Positions 7,896 to 13,701 of a DNA stretch of 13,701 nt are shown here, piece after piece. The position numbers were made by a program, and so were the translations under genes. Positions within the stretch are counted from its first letter, which is position 1. Each line of letters opens with the position of its first letter. The stretch spans positions 1 through 13,701 of the forward strand of contig CALIIG010000079.1 in NCBI GenBank assembly GCA_938018155.1, in the 5' to 3' direction. The notes under the pieces are model-generated. The model was not told where the DNA came from. It ran no database searches and saw nothing but the letters and a program-made list of their open reading frames with translations. The stretch is from an uncultured Prevotella sp. GTDB taxonomy: Bacteria > Bacteroidota > Bacteroidia > Bacteroidales > Bacteroidaceae.

Positions 7896-8453
7896 ATGGA
7901 AGAATCAATCCGACAAATCGGCGAGCGTCTTAAAGGCCTTCGCGATGTTCTCAACATCCCCGCTGAAGAAGTTGCAGAGCTTTGTGGCATCTCGCTCGAA
8001 CACTATTTAAAGATCGAAGCCGGCGAGGCTGACCCATCAGTATTCAGGCTTAGCAAAATTTCTAAACGCTACGGCATCGATCTTGATGTTCTTCTCTTTG
8101 GTGAAGAACCCCGTATGAGCACCTACTACGTGACGCGAAAGGGTATGGGTCCTGAAATAGACCGTGGCAACGACTATAAGTATCGGAGCCTCGCCGGAGG
8201 CTTTCGCGGACGCAAGGCCGACCCATTTATCGCTCAAGTAGACCCGCTTCCAAACGGTAAAAAGTACAGACAGAACACTGTTGACGGACAGGAATTTAAC
8301 GTCGTTATGGAAGGAACGATGGAAATTACCATTGATGACAAGGTAATTATACTGAACGAAGGCGACAGCATTTACCTTGACGGACGTCGCCCGCACTGCA
8401 TGCGTGCACTCAATAACAAGCCGGTAACCTTTATCAGTGTGGTTATCGATTAA
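7896..8453 (+). CDS. XRE-family regulator with C-terminal cupin domain
   Basis: The 185-aa protein joins an XRE helix-turn-helix (about residues 5-66, with IPAEEVAELCGISLEHYLKIE and a basic KISKRYGID segment) to a cupin_2 sensor barrel (about residues 112-183). In this class the cupin binds a small ligand and the HTH binds DNA. The cupin motif 1, usually rich in His, here reads DGQEFNVVMEGTMEI with no His. Motif 2 keeps one (RPHCM, His167). A metal-free or altered ligand pocket is therefore likely. The gene has its own promoter and is followed after 25 nt by an acyl-CoA synthetase, so it probably controls that gene in response to a related acid or acyl-CoA. The effector is unknown. Confidence 0.9.
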   Translation: MEESIRQIGERLKGLRDVLNIPAEEVAELCGISLEHYLKIEAGEADPSVFRLSKISKRYGIDLDVLLFGEEPRMSTYYVTRKGMGPEIDRGNDYKYRSLAGGFRGRKADPFIAQVDPLPNGKKYRQNTVDGQEFNVVMEGTMEITIDDKVIILNEGDSIYLDGRRPHCMRALNNKPVTFISVVID

Positions 8454-8478
8454 CATAATATTTTAACAAAAACAAAAG

Positions 8479-10155
8479 ATGATAGAGAGATTTCTGAAGC
8501 AGACACGCTTTTCTTCAGAGGAAGATTACAAAGAAAATCTGCACTTTATAATACCCGAGAACTTCAATTTTGCCTATGACGTCATGGACGAATGGGCGCG
8601 GATTGAGCCTGATAAGGTTTGTTTGCTCTGGGCAAGTGAACGGGGTGAAGAGGTCAGAACAACGTATAAGCAGTTCAAAGAGCAAACCGACCAGACAGCT
8701 GCCTACCTGATGAGCCTTGGCATTACGCGCGGCGACAAAGTCATGCTCATCCTTAAGCGTCACTATCAATGGTGGCTTTGCATGATGGCTCTGTGCAAAA
8801 TAGGAGCCATTGCCATTCCTGCCACACATATGTTAACCAAAAATGATATTATTTACCGGAACGAAAAGGCAGGCGTTAAGGCTATTATCTGTGTGAACGA
8901 CAGCTATGTAACCACGCAGGTTTTGGAGTCATTGTCCGAAAGTCCCACCGTAAAGGTACTTGTTGCAGTCAATTCTATGTGTGAAAGCAGCAAACCCGTG
9001 CCTGAGCATTTCCACGATTGGTTTAAGGAATGGGGCAAAGCTCCTCACTTCAGACGGCCGGAAAATGCGAACGAAAACGAAGATACCATGCTCATTTACT
9101 TCACAAGTGGCACGAGCGGTGAACCGAAAATGGTTGCCCACGACTTCCTTTACGCTCTGGGACACCTTACTACCGGCGTCTACTGGCACAACTTATCGGA
9201 GCACAGTATTCACCTAACCGTTGCCGATACAGGATGGGGAAAGGCCGTGTGGGGGAAGTTATACGGACAGTGGTTCGCCGGAGCGACGGTGTTTGTATTC
9301 GACCACGAGAAGTTCACGGCAGAGAAAATCATGCGCGCTATGGAAAAATACCATGTTACATCGTTTTGCGCACCTCCTACCATTTACCGCTTTATGATAC
9401 TGGAAGACTTCAGCAAGTACGACCTCAGCAGTCTGGAATACTGCACCACGGCGGGCGAAGCGATGAATCCTTCTGTCGAAACGAAGTTCTTTAACCTTAC
9501 CGGAATACACATCATGGAGGGCTTTGGGCAGACCGAAACCACCATGACGCTTGGCACTTTCCCATGGATTAAGCCGCGCCCCGGGAGCATGGGGAAGCCT
9601 AATCCGCAGTATGAGGTAATCCTTTTGCGTCCTGACGGTGCCGATTGTGAGGACGGAGAGCGTGGCGAAATCTGCATCAACACGGTCAACAACAAGGCTA
9701 TCGGCCTCTTCAAAGGCTACTATCATGACAAGGAACGCACCCGCGAGGTGTGGCATGATGGCATATATCACACGGGCGATATGGCGTGGCGTGACGAGGA
9801 TGGCTACTTCTGGTTCGTAGGACGCACCGATGATGTCATCAAGAGTTCGGGCTATCGTATCGGCCCATTCGAGGTAGAGAACGCACTTATGACCCATCCG
9901 GCCGTTGTAGAATGTGCCATAACCGGTGTTCCCGATGAAATAAGAGGAATGGTAGTAAAGGCTACTGTCGTGCTCTCTGACGAATGGAAGGGCAAGGCTG
10001 GTCCCGATTTGATCAAGGAATTACAGGACCATGTCAAGCACGAAACGGCACCATATAAATATCCGCGCGTTGTTGAGTTTGTGGACGAATTGCCCAAAAC
10101 CATCTCCGGAAAGATTAGAAGGGTTGAAATTCGCGAAAAGGACAACAACAAATAA
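8479..10155 (+). CDS. AMP-forming acyl-CoA synthetase (medium-chain/acetate-type ANL enzyme)
   Basis: This 558-aa ANL-superfamily enzyme should activate a carboxylic acid with ATP to an acyl-AMP and then form the CoA thioester. Core motifs are intact. They are the phosphate-binding YFTSGTSGEPKMVAH (207-221), GFGQTET (348-354), TGD with ribose-binding Asp434, the hinge region GRTDDVIKSSGYRIGP (448-463), and SGKIRR with catalytic Lys545 near the C-terminus. The overall pattern, with TADTGWGKAVWGKLYGQW and GFGQTETTM, resembles medium-chain acyl-CoA synthetases (ACSM/butyrate-CoA ligase type) more than classical Acs. Exact chain length or aryl substrate cannot be read from sequence. It sits 25 nt behind the XRE-cupin gene, its likely regulator, and a hairpin follows its stop codon. 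Confidence 0.93.
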   Translation: MIERFLKQTRFSSEEDYKENLHFIIPENFNFAYDVMDEWARIEPDKVCLLWASERGEEVRTTYKQFKEQTDQTAAYLMSLGITRGDKVMLILKRHYQWWLCMMALCKIGAIAIPATHMLTKNDIIYRNEKAGVKAIICVNDSYVTTQVLESLSESPTVKVLVAVNSMCESSKPVPEHFHDWFKEWGKAPHFRRPENANENEDTMLIYFTSGTSGEPKMVAHDFLYALGHLTTGVYWHNLSEHSIHLTVADTGWGKAVWGKLYGQWFAGATVFVFDHEKFTAEKIMRAMEKYHVTSFCAPPTIYRFMILEDFSKYDLSSLEYCTTAGEAMNPSVETKFFNLTGIHIMEGFGQTETTMTLGTFPWIKPRPGSMGKPNPQYEVILLRPDGADCEDGERGEICINTVNNKAIGLFKGYYHDKERTREVWHDGIYHTGDMAWRDEDGYFWFVGRTDDVIKSSGYRIGPFEVENALMTHPAVVECAITGVPDEIRGMVVKATVVLSDEWKGKAGPDLIKELQDHVKHETAPYKYPRVVEFVDELPKTISGKIRRVEIREKDNNK

Positions 10156-10164
10156 AACTTGTAA

Positions 10165-10195
10165 GTATTGCCGTTCGTGAAAACGACGGCAATAC
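10165..10195 (+). terminator. Terminator-like hairpin after the acyl-CoA synthetase gene
   Basis: GTATTGCCGT (10165-10174) pairs perfectly with ACGGCAATAC (10186-10195). An inner CG/CG extension leaves a tgaaaa loop. It starts 10 nt after the stop codon. The stem is strong, but no real U-tract follows, so termination may be partial or Rho-assisted and some read-through into proB is possible. Confidence 0.55.
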
Positions 10196-10211
10196 ACTAT
10201 CATCAATTGAA

Positions 10212-10236
10212 TTACAATCAACAATTGTGATTGTAA
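10212..10236 (+). promoter_or_regulatory. Perfect inverted repeat just upstream of proB
   Basis: TTACAATCA (10212-10220) and TGATTGTAA (10228-10236) form a perfect 9-bp inverted repeat with a 7-nt spacer that itself contains the palindrome ACAATTGT. It ends 9 nt before the proB ATG. As RNA it would form a hairpin next to the initiation region; as DNA it has the form of a dimeric regulator site. No exact TAnnTTTG promoter box is visible in the gap upstream of proB. Confidence 0.5.
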
Positions 10237-10245
10237 AAAATAACA

Positions 10246-11316
10246 ATGAAAAGAATTGTAGTTAAAGTAGGCAGCAACGTGCTGACACGTCCTGACGGCA
10301 AGCTCGATGTAACGCGAATGTCGGCCATTGTCGACCAAATCGTCTGGTTAAAACGCCATAATTACGAGGTGATTCTTGTATCATCAGGCGCGATGGCAAG
10401 CGGGCGGGGAGAGCTTCATATCGACCGTAAGCTCGACAGTGTATCGCAGCGGCAGCTCTTCTCGGCTCTGGGACAGGTCAAACTTGTGGGCCTCTACTAC
10501 GATCTTTTTCGCGAATATGGCATGCACGTCGGGCAGGTTCTCACCATGAAAGAGAGCTTTTCTACGCGTGGTGAATACCTGAACCAACGCGCCTGTATGA
10601 GCGTAATGCTCGACAATGATGTCATACCCATCGTGAATGAAAACGATACTGTAAGCGTCACAGAGCTGATGTTTACCGACAATGACGAGCTGGCAGGGCT
10701 GGTTGCAGCCATGATGGACTGCGACTCGCTGGTTATCCTGTCGAACGTCGACGGCATTTTCAACGACGACCCCAAGGCTACAGACACGCAGGTTATCCCA
10801 ACGGTGAACTACGACCACGACCTTTCCGAATATATCCAAAGCAGCAAAAGCCACTTCGGCAGGGGCGGAATGATGACCAAAACCAACATTGCGCGCAAGG
10901 TTGCAGAGGAGGGAATCAGGGTGATTATTGCCAACGGAACGGCAGACAACATCCTTATCAATCTGGTGGAACATCCCGAAAGCATGCTCCATACGGAGTT
11001 TCTGCCGAATCCCGAGCCCGTTTCGCAGGTTAAAAAATGGATTGCTCACAGCGAGTGTTTTGCCAAAGGGGCCGTTCATATCAACGCTAAAGCAGAGGAA
11101 GCCCTAAAGGGTGACGCGGCCGTCAGCCTGCTGTTGGTAGGCGTTACGGCGATAGAGGGCGACTTTGAAGAGGGTGATATCATCAACGTTACAGGGCATG
11201 ACGGGCAGGTTATAGCCATTGGCCGCAGCGGATATGACGCTCACGAGGCCCGCAAACTGATGGGTAAGCACGACGTGCGCCCGCTTATCCATTACGATTA
11301 CTTGTACATGGAGTAA
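10246..11316 (+). CDS. proB: Glutamate 5-kinase
   Basis: ProB commits glutamate to proline synthesis by ATP-dependent phosphorylation to gamma-glutamyl phosphate. The 356-aa protein has the amino-acid kinase fold in residues 1-260: VVKVGSNVLTR at the N-terminus, the SSGAMASGRGEL loop (from Ser46), NENDTVS (from Asn131), the NVDGIFNDDP motif, and GRGGMMTKTNIARK. Residues of about 272-350 form the C-terminal PUA domain, found in many bacterial ProB proteins and linked in E. coli to proline feedback behaviour. Length is close to the 367 aa of E. coli ProB. proA follows after 27 nt, giving the usual proBA operon. A perfect inverted repeat lies directly before the start codon. Confidence 0.96.
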   Translation: MKRIVVKVGSNVLTRPDGKLDVTRMSAIVDQIVWLKRHNYEVILVSSGAMASGRGELHIDRKLDSVSQRQLFSALGQVKLVGLYYDLFREYGMHVGQVLTMKESFSTRGEYLNQRACMSVMLDNDVIPIVNENDTVSVTELMFTDNDELAGLVAAMMDCDSLVILSNVDGIFNDDPKATDTQVIPTVNYDHDLSEYIQSSKSHFGRGGMMTKTNIARKVAEEGIRVIIANGTADNILINLVEHPESMLHTEFLPNPEPVSQVKKWIAHSECFAKGAVHINAKAEEALKGDAAVSLLLVGVTAIEGDFEEGDIINVTGHDGQVIAIGRSGYDAHEARKLMGKHDVRPLIHYDYLYME

Positions 11317-11343
11317 TCGTTTCTTTCAAAAACATTTTATCTT

Positions 11344-12585
11344 ATGCTCGAACAATTCAAGAGAGCCAGGGCTGCAAGCCTGACGTTACCCATGCTGAGC
11401 GATGAGAAGCGCAATGCTGTACTTCAGGCCGTAGCATGTGCTATTGAAAATCATACATCCGAATTGCTGGAGGCCAACGCCCAAGACCTGGCCCGAATGG
11501 ACCGCAGCAACCCCATGTTCGACCGCTTAATGCTCACCGCCGACAGGCTGAAAGGCATTGCTTCAGACATGCGTCACGTCAGCACGCTGCCGTCGCCGCT
11601 GGGCCGTACGCTCAAGGAGACGACGCTTCCCAACGGTCTTCACCTGCGCCGCGTGAGCGTACCCTTCGGCGTTATCGGCATGATTTACGAAGCCCGTCCC
11701 AATGTTACCTTCGACGTTTTTTCGCTATGCTTCAAAAGTGGCAATGCTTGCGTGCTGAAATGCGGCAAGGATGCCGAATACTCCTGCCGCGCAGGGGTAA
11801 GTCTGATACACGATGTGATGCGCCAATTCGGCATTGACGAAGGGGCCGTCGTGCTGTTGCCGCCTACCCATGAGGCTACCGACGCAATGCTGCAAGCCAC
11901 AGGATACATTGACCTTTGCATACCACGTGGCGGCAAACGCCTCATACAGGCCGTGCGTGACAAGGCCCGGGTACCCGTCATTGAGACGGGGGCGGGCGTC
12001 GTCAGCACCTATATCGACCGCAAAGCTGATATAAAAATGGCTGCCGACATCGTGCTCAACGGCAAGACCCGACGCGTTAGTGTATGTAACGCGCTTGACT
12101 GTTTGATTGTACATTCGGCCCAATTGCCGCAGCTTTACCGCATTTGTGAGCCGCTGGCCGCGAAACAGGTCACGCTCCATGCCGACGAACAGGCCTTTGA
12201 AGCACTTCATGACCGTTACCCTTCTGCCCTGTTGCAGCATGCCGACGACAACTGTTTCGGCACCGAATTTCTCGATTATAAGCTCGCCATAAAAACGGTC
12301 AACAGCTTGGAAGAAGCCGTCAGACACATTGCCCTTTACGACTCGGGACACAGCGAAGCCATCGTCACCGCCGACCCTGATGCGGCCCGACGCTTCCAGA
12401 TGGCGGTTGATGCGGCATGCGTTTACGTCAATGCGCCGACAAGTTTTACCGACGGAGGCCAGTTCGGTATGGGCGCAGAGATAGGCATCAGCACCCAGAA
12501 GTTAGGCCCGCGCGGCCCTATGGCTCTGGAAGAAATAACCACATACAAGTGGCTTATCGATGGCAACGGGCAAACCCGGGCATAG
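11344..12585 (+). CDS. proA: Gamma-glutamyl phosphate reductase
   Basis: ProA reduces gamma-glutamyl phosphate with NADPH to glutamate 5-semialdehyde, which cyclises to pyrroline-5-carboxylate, the ProC substrate. The 413-aa protein has full family length and the aldehyde-dehydrogenase fold. It has GVIGMIYEARPNVTFD near residues 110-125, the CVLKCGKDA cofactor segment, the IPRGG motif, and VCNALD with the catalytic Cys248. The C-terminal signature FTDGGQFGMGAEIGIS is followed by LGPRGPMALEEITTYKW. It lies 27 nt after proB and is evidently cotranscribed with it. Arginine codons are mostly CGN (AGA/AGG in 4 of about 28), unlike the recombinase gene that follows. Confidence 0.96.
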   Translation: MLEQFKRARAASLTLPMLSDEKRNAVLQAVACAIENHTSELLEANAQDLARMDRSNPMFDRLMLTADRLKGIASDMRHVSTLPSPLGRTLKETTLPNGLHLRRVSVPFGVIGMIYEARPNVTFDVFSLCFKSGNACVLKCGKDAEYSCRAGVSLIHDVMRQFGIDEGAVVLLPPTHEATDAMLQATGYIDLCIPRGGKRLIQAVRDKARVPVIETGAGVVSTYIDRKADIKMAADIVLNGKTRRVSVCNALDCLIVHSAQLPQLYRICEPLAAKQVTLHADEQAFEALHDRYPSALLQHADDNCFGTEFLDYKLAIKTVNSLEEAVRHIALYDSGHSEAIVTADPDAARRFQMAVDAACVYVNAPTSFTDGGQFGMGAEIGISTQKLGPRGPMALEEITTYKWLIDGNGQTRA

Positions 12586-12734
12586 CATGACAGAACCGTT
12601 ATGCCGAAGAATCATGTAAAATTAATTCTGAATAATTTACCCTCTGCCAAGTAATCCGAATAGAACTTTTCGTAAACTTTTACCCCTGACAAGGCCCGCA
12701 AGAGTGGTAAGTCATATACCCGTCACCCCTTCGC

Positions 12735-12810
12735 TACGGCATCAAAAGCCGTTTACGGCACTTTTATACGACGATTACGCCGTAAACGCAACACGATTAC
12801 GCCGTAAACG
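12735..12810. repeat. Cluster of GCCGTAAACG-type short repeats
   Basis: The 18-mer ACGATTACGCCGTAAACG occurs twice in tandem (12771-12788 and 12793-12810, period 22 bp). An inverted relative, GCCGTTTACGGC, lies at 12748-12759, and a further ACGGC at 12736-12740. The inverted copy with flanking AAAA and TTTT (12744-12765) could also act as a small terminator after proA, and the ACGGC/GCCGT copies can form alternative hairpins. It resembles a dispersed intergenic repeat family, but only the copies here are seen. Confidence 0.6.
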
Positions 12811-12955
12811 GAAAACAATTGTGTTGTAACTAATCAATGAAAATGAAGAAATATCGAAATTGATGTAAACTAACTGATAATGAGGAGGGAATACATAAAT
12901 CAGCATAATACTGCTCTGTTTGTAAAGGGTAGAAATATGCAGATTTAGGCAGAAG

Positions 12956-13020
12956 TTCAGTTACCAGAGTGTTACCCTGTTTTGATGTAGGTAACGATGG
13001 TGCAGTATTCGGTAACTGAA
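12956..13020. repeat. Nested GTTACC/GGTAAC inverted repeats before the recombinase
   Basis: TTCAGTTACC (12956-12965) is the exact inverse of GGTAACTGAA (13011-13020). Between them lies a second inverted pair, GTTACC (12971-12976) and GGTAAC (12990-12995). A fifth GGTAAC (13090-13095) overlaps the probable promoter box of the recombinase. Repeated, mirrored words next to a tyrosine recombinase gene are typical of arm-type binding sites for the recombinase or its excision factors. That role is inferred from position. Confidence 0.5.
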
Positions 13021-13090
13021 TTATTTTCGTTCGTGTGGCTGTTGCTTCGGTCGGCAGTTTTCTGCATAAGTGAGGAACGCTTTAATTCGG

Positions 13091-13100
13091 GTAACTTTGC
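13091..13100 (+). promoter_or_regulatory. GTAACTTTGC: recombinase -7 box and/or core recombination site
   Basis: TAACTTTG (13092-13099) matches the Bacteroidetes -7 consensus and lies 19 nt before the recombinase ATG, so it is probably the promoter; the -33 element is not clear. The same 10-mer also fits GTAnnTTTGC, the core word recalled for IntDOT-type recombination sites. The identical 10-mer occurs at the argR promoter (6094-6103), which favours the promoter reading. Confidence 0.45.
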
Positions 13101-13118
13101 CCATAAAAATTAAAGCGT

Positions 13119-13701
13119 ATGAAAACAGAGAAAATGAAGGTGTTGCTCTACCTTAAAAAGAGCGGTCTGGACAAGTCGGGGAGAGCTCCGATTATGGGGC
13201 GTATTACCATTGAGCGTTCCATTGCCCAGTTTAGTTGTAAACTCTCCTGCAACCCCGATTTATGGAATCCCCGTGAGAGCAGGATGGACGGCAAGAGCCG
13301 TGAGGCGGTGGAGATTAATGGGAGATTGGAGAATTTGTTGCTTTCCATTCAATCTGCCTATCAGTCTTTGATTGCCAAAGGACAGCCATTTGATGCAACT
13401 AATGTGAAAGAACGGTTTCAAGGCAGCGTACAGGCAAGATGTATGCTTATCGAGAGGCTGGATATGCTCATCAAGGAGAAAGAAAGCCATATCGGTATAG
13501 ACATCAAGAGGGACTCTATGTCCGCCTATCATTCCACTCGAAAACGGTTGCAGGAGTTTATACAGAAGAAGTATCATGTTTCGGATTTGGCTTTTTCGCA
13601 GCTGACAGAAAACTTTATCTACGAATTACAAGCATTTTGTCTTGGCGAACTCGGTCATCAGCAAAGCACATTTTTCAGAGTTGCAGCAGATTTGAAGACC
13701 G
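13119..13701 (+). CDS. Tyrosine recombinase/integrase of a mobile element, partial (N-terminal part)
   Basis: An open frame starts with ATG at 13119 and runs off the window end after 194 full codons. The translation has the character of Bacteroidetes tyrosine recombinases of integrative/conjugative elements. An arm-type DNA-binding domain covers about residues 1-95 (MKVLLYLKKSGLDKSG, then GRITIERSIAQFSCKL and NPDLWNPRESRMDGKS). It is followed by a SAM-like core-binding domain from about residue 110 (ERLDMLIKEKESHIGI, then HSTRKRLQEFIQKKY and ENFIYELQAFC). The catalytic domain with the Arg-His-Arg-Tyr residues lies beyond the window, so activity cannot be judged. Half of its arginine codons are AGA/AGG (7 of 14) against about one in seven in proA, which fits recent transfer. 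It reads away from proA, so the rest of the element should lie to the right. Confidence 0.9.
   Translation, partial: MKTEKMKVLLYLKKSGLDKSGRAPIMGRITIERSIAQFSCKLSCNPDLWNPRESRMDGKSREAVEINGRLENLLLSIQSAYQSLIAKGQPFDATNVKERFQGSVQARCMLIERLDMLIKEKESHIGIDIKRDSMSAYHSTRKRLQEFIQKKYHVSDLAFSQLTENFIYELQAFCLGELGHQQSTFFRVAADLKT

Larger units (their letters stand above)
12586..13118. other. Intergenic region between proA and the recombinase, probable element boundary
   Basis: This 533-bp stretch has no credible gene. The left part (12616-12640) has a weak AT-rich stem with bulges that might end the proBA transcript. Positions 12735-12810 carry short GCCGT/ACGGC repeats. The part from about 12811 to 12950 is AT-rich with nothing recognisable. 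Positions 12956-13095 carry repeated GGTAAC/GTTACC words ahead of the recombinase. A chromosome/element junction most likely lies somewhere inside; I cannot place it to the base. Confidence 0.55.

Noticed and set aside
9259..9897. A 212-codon open frame on the minus strand inside the acyl-CoA synthetase gene
   Set aside because: It is fully antisense to a gene with all ANL motifs intact, its translation shows no recognisable domain, and there is no promoter-like sequence for it.
10384..11079. A 231-codon open frame on the minus strand inside proB
   Set aside because: It lies entirely within a well-conserved proB, and its Cys- and His-rich translation looks like a codon-usage shadow.
12616..12640. 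Intrinsic terminator right after proA
   Set aside because: The stem GTAAATTA/TAATTTAC needs bulged bases, is almost all A-T and has no U-run, so it is too weak to call as a terminator.
12771..12810. Possible start of a CRISPR array
   Set aside because: Only two direct copies of 18 bp with a 4-bp gap are present; repeat and spacer lengths do not fit CRISPR and no cas gene is near.
12586..13118. tRNA gene as integration target
   Set aside because: No cloverleaf or T-arm-like sequence was found in this gap on either strand.

Overview
The window looks like chromosomal DNA of a Bacteroidetes gut- or oral-type anaerobe, most likely Prevotella or a close relative. The evidence is a SusC/SusD pair, A-rich translation starts without Shine-Dalgarno sequences, promoter boxes of the Bacteroidetes type (TAnnTTTG with an upstream TTG/TTTG), and a Bacteroidetes-type tyrosine recombinase. 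I infer the genus from sequence style alone; no database search was possible.

Left third (1-5638, minus strand): a compact three-gene operon reading right to left. It holds a SusC-type TonB-dependent outer-membrane transporter, a SusD-type surface lipoprotein, and an exported endonuclease/exonuclease/phosphatase (EEP) family enzyme. A recognisable promoter lies upstream (5769-5799) and a strong hairpin terminator lies downstream (40-73). No glycoside hydrolase, sigma/anti-sigma pair or two-component regulator is in the window, so the substrate cannot be read from the neighbours.

Middle and right (6129-12585, plus strand): a run of amino-acid metabolism genes. It contains argR (arginine repressor), a small PspC-domain membrane protein, and proC (pyrroline-5-carboxylate reductase). 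An XRE-cupin regulator coupled to an acyl-CoA synthetase with its own promoter follows, then proB and proA. All three glutamate-to-proline enzymes (ProB, ProA, ProC) are therefore within 6 kb, interrupted by the regulator/acyl-CoA synthetase pair. ArgR sits here without any arginine biosynthesis gene beside it. Several intergenic stretches hold well-formed inverted repeats that could be attenuators, processing sites or operators: before proC, before the XRE gene and directly before proB.

Right end (12586-13701): a 533-bp gap follows proA. Its first half carries short GCCGTAAACG-type repeats. Its second half carries a symmetric cluster of GGTAAC/GTTACC motifs. After it starts a tyrosine recombinase gene cut by the window end. 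Its arginine codon use differs from that of proA, and the arrangement suggests the left end of an integrated mobile or conjugative element placed just after proA.

Most of the window is ordinary core metabolism plus one nutrient-uptake operon. The parts most worth a second look are the recombinase upstream region, the leader hairpins of the proline genes, and the argR-proC arrangement. I did not see a clear undescribed multi-gene system.
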